A DNA stretch of 5,810 bases. Source: Candidatus Dormiibacterota bacterium (GTDB taxonomy: Bacteria > Chloroflexota > Dormibacteria > Aeolococcales > Bog-877). The notes beneath the pieces are model-generated. The model saw only the letters and a program-made list of their open reading frames with translations. It was not told the DNA's origin and did no database searches. The stretch covers positions 1 to 5,810 of the forward strand of contig JASHRA010000264.1 in assembly GCA_030038765.1 (NCBI GenBank), read 5' to 3'. A program made the position numbers and the translations under genes. Every line of letters begins with the position of its first letter. The stretch's first letter is position 1. This document shows positions 1 to 5,810 of the stretch, in pieces.

Positions 1-192
1 GCGGTCTGGTCCGCCGACCAGGAGCACGCCCTGGACTTCGCCCGCCACATGCGCTGCGGAACGGTGGAGGTCAACGGCGGGGCCTTCAGCCTCACCGCCC
101 CCTTCGGAGGGGTGAAGCTCTCGGGCCACGGTCGCGAGTTCGGCCGCTACGGCCTGGAGGAGTTCCTGGTCCCCAAGTCGCTGCAACTCTGA
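1..192 (+). CDS. Aldehyde dehydrogenase family protein, C-terminal fragment (5' end outside window)
   Basis: Frame 1 is open from the first base and ends at a TGA at 190-192, giving the last 63 residues. The fragment carries the conserved C-terminal block of the NAD(P)-dependent aldehyde dehydrogenase superfamily: a GTVEVNG stretch (about residues 20-26), then APFGGVKLSGHGRE (about 33-46), then a GLEEFLVPKS tail (about 51-60). In this family the block helps complete the substrate tunnel and the oligomerisation strand. Family members oxidise aldehydes to acids with NAD(P)+ in the cytoplasm. The catalytic Cys and Glu and the Rossmann cofactor region lie upstream of the window, so substrate class cannot be assigned. 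The ending shows no truncation. The gene is convergent with the small gene at 253-690, so it is not in an operon with anything visible here. Confidence 0.93.
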   Translation, partial: AVWSADQEHALDFARHMRCGTVEVNGGAFSLTAPFGGVKLSGHGREFGRYGLEEFLVPKSLQL

Positions 193-207
193 GCCCCGCT
201 CGCGGCA

Positions 208-237
208 CCAGGGCCGTTCCTCTCTCCGGAACGCTGG
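208..237. terminator. Possible bidirectional hairpin between convergent genes
   Basis: A perfect 6-bp inverted repeat, CGTTCC (215-220) and GGAACG (228-233), encloses a 7-base loop. An outer CCAG (208-211) can pair with CTGG (234-237) across a 3-base bulge. The hairpin sits between the aldehyde dehydrogenase stop (192) and the stop of the opposing gene (253), where a shared terminator is expected. No T-run follows on either strand, so intrinsic termination would be weak or non-canonical. Position and pairing are seen directly; the terminator role is inferred. Confidence 0.4.
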
Positions 238-252
238 CGGCGCCCGCGTCAG

Positions 253-690
253 TCAGAGGCGGAGGGTCCAGCTGGCGCCACTGCAGGCGAAGTGGAGCCG
301 ATCGATGCCGTCCAGGCCAGGGCGGAACCGGCTCCAGCCGGCCCAGACAGCGGACAGGGGACCGGAGTTCCCGCCCATCCCGCCGGTGACGAACTCGAAG
401 CGCTCGCCACCCGGTCCAGACGCTTGGGGCCGGACCCAGCGGGCGAGCCGGCCCCGGGCCTCGGCCACGGCCCGGGCCCGCGCCAGCTGCTCCGCTGCTG
501 GCAGCTCCCGGAGGTCGCTCCCCTTGGGGATGAGAGCGTACTGAGCTTCGGTCCAGCGCTGGACCCGCCAGTGCACCACGAAGCCGTCCGGGTGAGCCTC
601 GACGGCGGTCGGGAGCATGTGGGCGAAGCCCACGTCCTTCAGCGCCTGCGGGCCCGGCAGCCACGGCCTGATCGCGGACGGGTCGGGCAA
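253..690 (-). CDS. Uncharacterised protein of about 145 residues, directly downstream of ppdK
   Basis: I do not recognise this family. The coding case rests on almost uniform G/C at third codon positions, a natural amino acid mix, and a gene-like position 34 bases after the ppdK stop. The protein has no signal peptide, no hydrophobic membrane segment and no known catalytic motif. Visible parts are a strand-like DGFVVHWRVQRW (about residues 35-46), an Ala/Arg-rich probable helix (about 65-84), a glycine-rich FEFVTGGMGGNSGP (about 98-111), and a Trp-rich end with WAGWSRFRPGL (about 115-125) and LHFACSGASWTLRL (132-145). Alternating hydrophobic segments and a PGL turn before the last strands suggest a small beta-sandwich or beta-rich domain; that is inference. 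The start is uncertain. The listed start is a TTG at 688-690 with only a weak AGG upstream. The first ATG (616-618) would remove 24 residues and also lacks a well-spaced ribosome site. The frame remains open upstream into ppdK, so translation may be coupled to ppdK. Confidence 0.72.
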   Translation of the reverse strand: MPDPSAIRPWLPGPQALKDVGFAHMLPTAVEAHPDGFVVHWRVQRWTEAQYALIPKGSDLRELPAAEQLARARAVAEARGRLARWVRPQASGPGGERFEFVTGGMGGNSGPLSAVWAGWSRFRPGLDGIDRLHFACSGASWTLRL

Positions 691-703
691 GGGGCCTGGT
701 CCG

Positions 704-724
704 GCCGGCGCGGCGGGCGCCGGC
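704..724 (-). terminator. GC hairpin abutting the ppdK stop codon (terminator, attenuator or mRNA stabiliser)
   Basis: GCCGGCG (704-710) and CGCCGGC (718-724) are perfect 7-bp inverted arms around a 7-base loop. The right arm ends at the base next to the ppdK stop codon (725-727). Every pair is G-C, so the RNA hairpin should be very stable. On the ppdK transcript the sequence after it has no T-run, so it is not a classical intrinsic terminator. It lies just ahead of the TTG start of the next gene and could reduce, couple or process expression between the two. The pairing is seen directly; the role is inferred. Confidence 0.45.
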
Positions 725-3427
725 TCAGTGCTGCCCGGAGGGGGCTTCGACCCGCGCCTGGGCGGCCGCCAGCCGCGCCGCCGGCACCCGGAAGGGGGAG
801 CAGGAGACGTAGTCCAAGCCCAGGCGGTCGCAGATGCGGATCGAGGCGGCGTCGCCGCCGTGCTCGCCGCAGATGCCCACCTCCAGCTTGGGCCGGGTGG
901 CCCTGCCCTCGGTCACGGCCAGCTCCATGAGCCGGGCCACGCCCGCCGGGTCCAGGTGCTCGAAGGGGTTGTAGGGGAGGATGCCCTCGGCCACGTAGCG
1001 ACCCAGGAACTTGCCCTCGGCGTCGTCCCGCGAGACCCCGTAGGTCATCTGCGTCAGGTCGTTGGTGCCGAAGGAGAAGAACTCGGCCTCCTCCGCCACC
1101 TGCCCGGCGGTGAGGGCGGCGCGGGGCACCTCGATCATGGTCCCGATCTTGATGGCGAGCCTCACCCCCTGCTCGCGCGCCACCTGCTTCAGGGTGGCCT
1201 CGATCACGTCCCGGGAGCGGCGCAGCTCCTCGACGTCGCCCACCAGCGGCACCATGATCTCGGGCACGGCCCGGATGCGGCGCTTGCGCAGCTCGGCCGC
1301 GGCCTCGGCGATGGCCCGCACCTGGGTCTCGATGATCTCGGGGAAGAGCAGGCCCAGGCGGCAGCCGCGCAGCCCCAGCATGGGGTTCTGCTCCCGCAGC
1401 TGCTCCACCGCCTGGAGCAGGGCCTCGGCCCGGGCCAGCCGCTTGGGGGACTTCTTGGTCGCCTGGAGGCGGGTCACCTCCTCCAGCAGGTCGTCGTGGC
1501 TGGGCAGGAACTCGTGCAGCGGGGGATCGATGAGCCGGATCACCACCGGCAGCCCCTGCATCGCCTCCAGGATGCCGACGAAGTCGGAGCGCTGGAAGGG
1601 CAGCAGCCGCGCCAGCGCCCGGCGCCGGGACTCGGCGTCGGCGGCCAGGATCATCTCCTGGACGATGGGCAGCCGCTCCTGCTCCATGAACATGTGCTCC
1701 GTCCGGCAGAGGCCCACGCCCTGGGCACCGAAGGAGCGGGCCCGGGCCGCGTCGGGCGGGTTGTCGGCGTTGGCGAAGACGCGCAGCCGGCGCAGACGGT
1801 CGGCGATGCCGAGCAGCCGCTCCAGGTCGCCGGAGACCTTGGGCTCGACCATGGGCACGTCACCCAGGATGACCCGCCCCTCGGTGCCATCGATGGTGAA
1901 GACCTCGCCCTCGCGGATGACCTCGCCACCGGCCTCGAAGCGGCGACGGGCCAGGTCGACCCGGACCTCGCCGGCGCCGGCCACGCAGGGCTTGCCCATG
2001 CCCCGCGCCACCACCGCGGCGTGCGAGGTGCGGCCGCCCCGGGCGGTGAGCACCCCCTGGGCCGCGATCATGCCGTGGACGTCGTCGGGGTTGGTCTCGA
2101 CCCGCACCAGGATCACCTTGTGACCCTGCTTGGCCAGGGCCTCGGCACGGTCGGCGTCGAAGACCGCCTCCCCGGTGGCGGCCCCGGGGGAGGCGGCCAG
2201 GCCGGTGGCCAGCACGCGCACCTTGGCCCTCGGGTCGATGCCGCGGTGGAGGAGCTGGTCGACCTGCTCCGGCTCGACGCGCAGGAGCGCCTCCTGCTCG
2301 CTGAGGATGCCCTCGTCGAGCATGTCCATGGCGATCTTGACCGCCGCCGCGGCGGTGCGCTTGCCGCTGCGCGTCTGCAGCATGTAGAGGTGGGCGCGCT
2401 CGATGGTGAACTCCATGTCCTGCACGTCGCGGTAGTGGGACTCGAGCTTGGCCGCGATCTCCTGGAACTCCCGGTAGACACCGGGGAGCGCCTTGCGCAG
2501 GCTGGCGATGGGCTGGGGCGTGCGGATCCCGGCCACCACGTCCTCGCCCTGGGCGTTGAGCAGGTACTCGCCGAAGAGCCGCTTCTGCCCGGTGGCGGGG
2601 TCGCGGGTGAAGGCGACCCCGGTGCCGGAGTCGTCGCCCATGTTGCCGAAGACCATGGACTGGACGTTGACGGCGGTGCCCAGGTCGTGCGGGATGTGGT
2701 TGTACTCCCGGTAGGCGATGGCCCGGCGCCCGTTCCAGGAGGAGAAGACGGCGGCGATGGCCTGCTCCAGCTGCTCCCCGGGCTCCTCGGGGAAGTCCTC
2801 CTTGGTCTCCTGGCGGTAGATCTCGAGGAAGCGGTCGGCCAGCTCCTGCAGCGCCTCCGGGGAGAGCTCGGAGTCGCTCTCCACCTTGGCCTTGGACTTG
2901 GCCCGCTCCAGCTCGCGCTCGAAGAGGTCGGCGTCCACCCCCTTGACGATCTTGCTGAACATCTGGATGAAGCGGCGGTAGGAGTCCCAGCTGAAGCGCA
3001 GGTCCCCGGTGTTGGCCGCCAGCCCCTCCAGCGTCTGGCGGTTGAGGCCCAGGTTGAGGACGGTGTCCATCATGCCCGGCATCGACATGGCGGCCCCGGA
3101 GCGGACCGAGACCAGCAGCGGGTTGGCGGCACCGCCCAGGCGCTTGCCCGTCTTGCGCTCCAGCCGGCGGAGGTGGGTGGTGACCTCCTCCAAGAGGCCC
3201 TGGGGGAAGCGGTTGCCGGCCTCCAGGTAGGCGTTGCAGGCCTCGGTGGTGATGGTGAAGCCGGGCGGCACCGGGAGCCCCGCGCGGGTCATCTCGGCCA
3301 CGCCGGCACCCTTGCCCCCGAGCAGGGCGCGCATGTCGGCACCGCCCTCCTCGAAGTCGTAGACGAGCTTGCGCCGGCTGGCCGCCGGCCTGCTGACGTT
3401 CCGGGCCCTGGTCGCGGTAGCTGCCAT
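725..3427 (-). CDS. ppdK: Pyruvate, phosphate dikinase (PPDK), complete, 900 residues
   Basis: PPDK (EC 2.7.9.1) reversibly converts pyruvate, ATP and phosphate to PEP, AMP and diphosphate in the cytoplasm, through a swivelling phosphohistidine domain. All domains are present in order. The N-terminal ATP-grasp region has LLGGKGAGVAEM (35-46), VRSGAAMSMPGMMDTVLNLG (108-127), GNMGDDSGTGVAFTRDP (261-277) and LQTRSGKRT (350-358). The central domain has GGRTSHAAVVARGMGKP (464-480) with catalytic His469. The C-terminal PEP/pyruvate TIM barrel has GLCRTEHMF (572-580), RLIDPPLHEF (631-640), SFGTNDLTQMTYG (785-797) and GICGEHGGD (851-859), with the acid/base Cys853. Length fits the family (about 870-910), and no frameshift is seen. 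I chose ATG 3425-3427 because GGAGG lies 9 bases upstream; a TTG 63 bases further out has no such site. The first 20 or so residues are Ala/Arg-rich and look like a loose tail. Thr467, two residues before the catalytic His, matches the site phosphorylated by PPDK regulatory proteins in plants and some bacteria; no such regulator gene is in view. Confidence 0.98.
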   Translation of the reverse strand: MAATATRARNVSRPAASRRKLVYDFEEGGADMRALLGGKGAGVAEMTRAGLPVPPGFTITTEACNAYLEAGNRFPQGLLEEVTTHLRRLERKTGKRLGGAANPLLVSVRSGAAMSMPGMMDTVLNLGLNRQTLEGLAANTGDLRFSWDSYRRFIQMFSKIVKGVDADLFERELERAKSKAKVESDSELSPEALQELADRFLEIYRQETKEDFPEEPGEQLEQAIAAVFSSWNGRRAIAYREYNHIPHDLGTAVNVQSMVFGNMGDDSGTGVAFTRDPATGQKRLFGEYLLNAQGEDVVAGIRTPQPIASLRKALPGVYREFQEIAAKLESHYRDVQDMEFTIERAHLYMLQTRSGKRTAAAAVKIAMDMLDEGILSEQEALLRVEPEQVDQLLHRGIDPRAKVRVLATGLAASPGAATGEAVFDADRAEALAKQGHKVILVRVETNPDDVHGMIAAQGVLTARGGRTSHAAVVARGMGKPCVAGAGEVRVDLARRRFEAGGEVIREGEVFTIDGTEGRVILGDVPMVEPKVSGDLERLLGIADRLRRLRVFANADNPPDAARARSFGAQGVGLCRTEHMFMEQERLPIVQEMILAADAESRRRALARLLPFQRSDFVGILEAMQGLPVVIRLIDPPLHEFLPSHDDLLEEVTRLQATKKSPKRLARAEALLQAVEQLREQNPMLGLRGCRLGLLFPEIIETQVRAIAEAAAELRKRRIRAVPEIMVPLVGDVEELRRSRDVIEATLKQVAREQGVRLAIKIGTMIEVPRAALTAGQVAEEAEFFSFGTNDLTQMTYGVSRDDAEGKFLGRYVAEGILPYNPFEHLDPAGVARLMELAVTEGRATRPKLEVGICGEHGGDAASIRICDRLGLDYVSCSPFRVPAARLAAAQARVEAPSGQH

Positions 3428-3436
3428 ACCGGCCTG

Positions 3437-3441
3437 CCTCC
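3437..3441 (-). promoter_or_regulatory. Ribosome binding site of ppdK
   Basis: Read on the minus strand this is GGAGG, followed by 9 bases and then the ATG at 3425-3427. It is a near-ideal Shine-Dalgarno match and spacing. It decides the ppdK start in favour of that ATG over the upstream in-frame TTG at 3488-3490. Confidence 0.85.
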
Positions 3442-3465
3442 ATCGCCGCTCCGACTTCGGGGTCG

Positions 3466-3490
3466 AGTTTAGCGGGCGGGCTGGGGCCAA
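3466..3490 (-). promoter_or_regulatory. Candidate ppdK promoter (weak)
   Basis: On the minus strand TAAACT (3471 to 3466) fits the TAnnnT pattern of a -10 box and is the only A/T-rich hexamer in this GC-rich gap. It would place transcription initiation about 30 bases before the ppdK start codon. TTGGCC (3490 to 3485) resembles a -35 box at 4 of 6 positions, but the spacer is only 13 bases against the usual 17. The -10 is therefore plausible and the -35 doubtful. An alternative sigma factor or activator-dependent promoter would also fit. Confidence 0.3.
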
Positions 3491-3500
3491 CCCGGGCCGG

Positions 3501-3509
3501 TGCTACGAT
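3501..3509 (+). promoter_or_regulatory. Candidate extended -10 promoter for the ABC exporter
   Basis: TGCTACGAT reads as TGn followed by TACGAT, an extended -10 element with 5 of 6 matches to TATAAT at the hexamer and the conserved TAnnnT. No good -35 is present 16-18 bases upstream, which is usual for extended -10 promoters. It would start a leader of about 90 bases before the ATG at 3608. The motif is seen directly; promoter activity is inferred. It lies within about 30 bases of the candidate ppdK promoter on the other strand. Confidence 0.45.
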
Positions 3510-3522
3510 CGCCGCCAGGGGC

Positions 3523-3537
3523 CGGCCCGCAGGGCCG
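3523..3537 (+). repeat. Short inverted repeat in the ABC exporter leader
   Basis: CGGCCC (3523-3528) and GGGCCG (3532-3537) are perfect 6-bp arms around the 3-base spacer GCA. If transcription starts just after the candidate -10 at 3504-3509, this would form a tight hairpin near the 5' end of the leader. As DNA it could also be an operator half-site pair. In such GC-rich sequence, short G/C palindromes arise by chance. Confidence 0.3.
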
Positions 3538-3592
3538 CCTCCCCGGCCCCCTGCCGCGCGGCCGGGACCACGGCCTCGGCGCCAGAGCAAGG

Positions 3593-3598
3593 GAAGGG
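3593..3598 (+). promoter_or_regulatory. Ribosome binding site of the ABC exporter
   Basis: GAAGGG is followed by 9 bases and then the ATG at 3608-3610. This purine-rich match supports that ATG over the second in-frame ATG at 3617, for which the spacing would be 18 bases. It also outweighs the upstream in-frame start near 3500, which would overlap the promoter candidate. Confidence 0.6.
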
Positions 3599-3607
3599 CT
3601 GAGCAGG

Positions 3608-5458
3608 ATGCACCACATGGGCGCGGGCAGCGGCGCGGGCCGCACGCTACGGGCCGCCGCCCGCGCCCGCGATCCGGAGCAGCACGCCAGCCGGGGCACC
3701 GTGCGCCGGGTGGTGGGCCTCTTCGGACCCTACCGCTGGAAGGTGTGCGGGATCCTGCTGATCCTGATGGTGGTGGCGGTCCTGGGGATCGTCAACCCCT
3801 ACATGCTGAAGCTGATCATCGACGACGCCATCCTCAAGCACAACCTGAGGCTCTTGGTGCTCCTGGCGGGGATCATGGTCGTGACCCCCATCCTCAGCAC
3901 CGGGCTGGGCGTCTGGCAGACCTACCTCAACGCCGTCGTCGGGCAGCGCATGATGCAGGACCTCCGCGTCGCCCTCTACTCCCACCTCCAGAACCTGCCC
4001 CTGCGCTTCTTCACCGCCACCCGCACCGGCGAGATCCAGTCCCGGCTGGCCAACGACGTGGGCGGGGTCGACTCGGTGATCACCAACACCGCCACCACCA
4101 CCGTGGCCAACCTCACGAGGGGCGCCGCCACCCTGGCCGGCATGGCCTTCCTCAGCTGGCAGCTGACGCTCATCTCGATCGCGGTGCTGCCCATCTTCAT
4201 CCTCGTCACCATCCGGGTCGGGGAGGTGCGCCGGCGCGTCAGCGCCGAAACCCAGGCCACCCTCGCCGACCTCTCCGCCCTGGCCGAGGAGACGCTCTCG
4301 GTCAGCGGGGTGCTGCTGACCAAGGTGTACGGCCGGGAGCACGCGGCCCGGCAGCGCTACGTGGGCGAGACGTCACGCCTCACCGCGCTCATGATCCGGC
4401 AGCAGATGGTGGGCCGCTGGTTCTTCGGCTTCATCTCCACCTTCTTCTCCATCCTCCCCGCCGGCGTCTACCTGGTCGCCGGCCTGGTGCTGCACGCCGG
4501 CACCAAGGGAGGGGTCACGGTGGGAACGCTGGTCTCCTTCACCACCTTCCAGTCCCAGCTCTTCTTCCCCATCGGGCAGCTGCTCAACATCCAGGTCGAG
4601 CTCCAGGGCGCGCTCGCCCTCTTCGACCGTATCTTCCAGTACCTCGACGTGCCGGTCGAGATCGCGGACCGGCCCGGCGCCCTGGAGATCCCGGCCCAGG
4701 AGATCAGCGGCGAGGTCGCCTTCGAGCACGTCTACTTCAGCTACGAGCGCGGTGGTCCCCCGGCGGTGGAGGACATCAGCTTTTCCGCCCAGCCCGGCCA
4801 GCTGGTGGCCCTGGTCGGCCCCAGCGGAGCCGGCAAGTCCACCCTCACCTACCTCATGGCCCGGCTCTACGACGTCGACCGGGGCCGGGTCACGCTCGAC
4901 GGCCACGATCTCCGCGACCTCAGCCAGTCGACGCTGCGCAGCGCGGTGGCGGTGGTGACCCAGGAGACCTTCATCTTCCACAGCACCGTCCGCGAGAACC
5001 TTCTCGTGGGCAAGCCCGACGCCAGCGAGGAGGAGCTGGTGGCGGCGGCCCGGGCGGCTGCCATCCACGAGCGGATCATGGAGCTGCCCGAGGGCTACGA
5101 CACCCTGGGCGGCGAGCGCGGCTACCGCCTCAGCGGCGGCGAGAAGCAGCGCATCGCGCTGGCCCGGGCCATCCTCAAGAACCCCCGCGTCCTGGTCTTG
5201 GACGAGGCCACCAGCTCGCTGGACACGGTCAGCGAGCGGGCCATCCAGGACGCCATCTCCGGGCTGATGGAGGGGCGCACTACCATCGCCATCGCCCACC
5301 GCCTCTCCACCATCCTGGCCGCCGACCTGATCCTCGCCATGGACCACGGACGCATCGTCGAGGCCGGCGACCACGCCGACCTGCTGGCGCGTGACGGCGC
5401 CTACGCGCGCCTCTACCGGCAGCAGTTCGCGCGCCGCCAGGTGGAGGTGCCCGCCTGA
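3608..5458 (+). CDS. ABC half-exporter: membrane domain fused to ATPase, 616 residues
   Basis: This is a type IV (MsbA/Sav1866-like) exporter half in which one chain carries the membrane and ATPase domains and two chains form the pump in the cytoplasmic membrane. After a hydrophilic 45-residue N-terminus, hydrophobic spans lie at about 46-68, 81-103, 166-184, 187-203, 271-296 and 303-325. The ATPase domain follows: A-loop Tyr379 (VYFSY), Walker A GPSGAGKST (404-412), Q-loop Gln452 (TQETFIF), signature LSGGEKQR (508-515), Walker B VLVLDE (528-533) with catalytic Glu533, D-loop SSLD (536-539) and H-loop His564 (AIAHR). Every catalytic element is intact, so ATP hydrolysis is expected. The signature has Glu where LSGGQ is most common; this variant occurs in active exporters. 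The substrate cannot be told: lipid, peptide or drug are all possible. No partner half is next to it, so a homodimer is likely. The start at ATG 3608 is supported by GAAGGG upstream, and the family's usual length is about 580-620. Confidence 0.96.
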   Translation: MHHMGAGSGAGRTLRAAARARDPEQHASRGTVRRVVGLFGPYRWKVCGILLILMVVAVLGIVNPYMLKLIIDDAILKHNLRLLVLLAGIMVVTPILSTGLGVWQTYLNAVVGQRMMQDLRVALYSHLQNLPLRFFTATRTGEIQSRLANDVGGVDSVITNTATTTVANLTRGAATLAGMAFLSWQLTLISIAVLPIFILVTIRVGEVRRRVSAETQATLADLSALAEETLSVSGVLLTKVYGREHAARQRYVGETSRLTALMIRQQMVGRWFFGFISTFFSILPAGVYLVAGLVLHAGTKGGVTVGTLVSFTTFQSQLFFPIGQLLNIQVELQGALALFDRIFQYLDVPVEIADRPGALEIPAQEISGEVAFEHVYFSYERGGPPAVEDISFSAQPGQLVALVGPSGAGKSTLTYLMARLYDVDRGRVTLDGHDLRDLSQSTLRSAVAVVTQETFIFHSTVRENLLVGKPDASEEELVAAARAAAIHERIMELPEGYDTLGGERGYRLSGGEKQRIALARAILKNPRVLVLDEATSSLDTVSERAIQDAISGLMEGRTTIAIAHRLSTILAADLILAMDHGRIVEAGDHADLLARDGAYARLYRQQFARRQVEVPA

Positions 5459-5481
5459 GGTCGACGTCGCTCGCCCGATCT

Positions 5482-5487
5482 GGAGGT
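5482..5487 (+). promoter_or_regulatory. Ribosome binding site of the right-edge gene
   Basis: GGAGGT, a strong Shine-Dalgarno match, is followed by 10 bases and then the ATG at 5498-5500. It fixes that start; the next in-frame ATG (5558) has no comparable site. It also shows that the gene, though only 39 bases after the ABC exporter stop, has its own initiation signal. Confidence 0.75.
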
Positions 5488-5497
5488 CCGACTGCGG

Positions 5498-5810
5498 ATG
5501 GCTGAACCTGGCTCGGGCCCAGCGGGATCTCGGCCCTCGGTCACGCTGATCGGCGGCATGCGGTATCGAGGTTCCAACGCCAGCTGGCCGCTGGCGGAGC
5601 TTGCCCACCAGGGGAGCTCGTTGCAGATCCGGCTGCGCTACCGCTGGATGCGGGCGCTCCTGGGCGTCGCCTTCCCCACCGTCACGCTCGAACTCTCGGA
5701 TCTGGAGCGGGTGGACCGGCTCCGAGGAGCGATCCTCCCCGGGGACTGGAACCTCGGGCTCCGCTTCGTTCCCCGCGGAGAGGGACGCCCCGTGATCTTC
5801 TGGTGCAGCA
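5498..5810 (+). CDS. Uncharacterised protein, possible PH-like fold (3' end outside window)
   Basis: The frame opens at ATG 5498 behind GGAGGT and runs without a stop to the window edge, giving 104 residues. There is no signal peptide or membrane span. After a Gly/Pro/Ser-rich lead (residues 2-13) comes a pattern of short strands: GGMRYRGSNASWPLAELAHQ (19-38), LQIRLRYRWMRALLG (42-56), TVTLELSDLERVDRLRG (61-77), WNLGLRFVPRG (83-93) and RPVIFWCS (97-104). The order of a strand with WPLAEL, a basic strand, a 'sdLErVdrl' step and a closing 'G(l)rFvp...pviFWc' resembles small PH-like proteins of unknown role common in actinobacteria. That match is from memory and should be taken as a hint. It lies 39 bases behind the ABC exporter on the same strand with no visible terminator between, so cotranscription is likely. 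Synonymous codons in the first 30 positions are less GC-biased than in the rest. Confidence 0.78.
   Translation, partial: MAEPGSGPAGSRPSVTLIGGMRYRGSNASWPLAELAHQGSSLQIRLRYRWMRALLGVAFPTVTLELSDLERVDRLRGAILPGDWNLGLRFVPRGEGRPVIFWCS

Noticed and set aside
292..930. Plus-strand open frame across the small gene and the ppdK 3' end
   Set aside because: It is Arg/Pro/Gly-rich with a low-complexity C-terminus, has no ribosome site of note, and spans two better-supported minus-strand genes.
617..3472. A 951-codon open frame on the plus strand, antisense to nearly all of ppdK
   Set aside because: Its translation is a repetitive mix rich in Gly, His, Leu, Asp and Val with no domain. Long open antisense frames are expected opposite a GC-rich gene with G/C third positions. 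ppdK on the other strand has every family motif.
3428..3490. TTG-initiated N-terminal extension of PPDK (21 extra residues)
   Set aside because: There is no ribosome site at the TTG, while GGAGG sits 9 bases before the ATG at 3427. The extension also crosses the candidate promoter.
3500..3607. Upstream in-frame extension of the ABC exporter starting near 3500
   Set aside because: It would add 36 Pro/Gly/Arg-rich residues absent from the family and overlap the candidate promoter. The ATG at 3608 has a well-spaced ribosome site.
3647..5608. Long minus-strand open frames (3647-4342 and 4373-5608) opposite the ABC exporter
   Set aside because: They have low-complexity translations without recognisable motifs and lie wholly or largely opposite an intact ABC exporter. 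They are composition shadows.
1..5810. A novel defence, mobile or multi-gene system, CRISPR array, or tRNA/rRNA gene
   Set aside because: I saw no direct repeat arrays, transposase-like or integrase-like proteins, terminal inverted repeats, or tRNA-like cloverleaf segments. The recognised genes are ordinary metabolic and transport genes.

Overview
The window is very GC-rich (roughly 70% by eye), and its genes put G or C at almost every third codon position. This composition and the protein styles suggest a high-GC bacterium, most likely an actinobacterium. Chloroflexota or Dormibacterota-type lineages cannot be excluded from the sequence alone. No RNA gene, insertion sequence, CRISPR array or phage gene was found.

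Layout from left to right. (1) The last 63 codons of an aldehyde dehydrogenase read rightward and stop at 192. (2) A 60-base gap between convergent genes holds a small hairpin. (3) A small uncharacterised protein gene (253-690, minus strand) lies directly downstream of ppdK. (4) A strong GC hairpin (704-724) touches the ppdK stop codon. (5) A complete, intact pyruvate phosphate dikinase gene, ppdK, occupies 725-3427 on the minus strand. (6) A divergent intergenic region of 180 bases (3428-3607) carries the start signals for both flanking genes. (7) A complete ABC half-exporter gene (membrane domain fused to ATPase) runs rightward from 3608 to 5458. (8) A second small uncharacterised gene starts at 5498 behind its own good ribosome binding site and runs off the right edge.

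How the genes may work together. PPDK interconverts pyruvate, ATP and phosphate with PEP, AMP and pyrophosphate, at the junction of glycolysis and gluconeogenesis. The aldehyde dehydrogenase fragment belongs to general aldehyde oxidation; its convergent orientation gives no evidence of joint control. The 253-690 gene is probably cotranscribed with ppdK, and the 5498 gene probably with the ABC exporter. Neither pairing reveals a function.

Overall this looks like ordinary chromosomal housekeeping sequence. The items most worth a second look are the two unrecognised small proteins, the hairpin at the ppdK stop codon and the compact divergent promoter region. I see no sign of a new multi-gene system. 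A 951-codon open frame antisense to ppdK is best explained by base composition.
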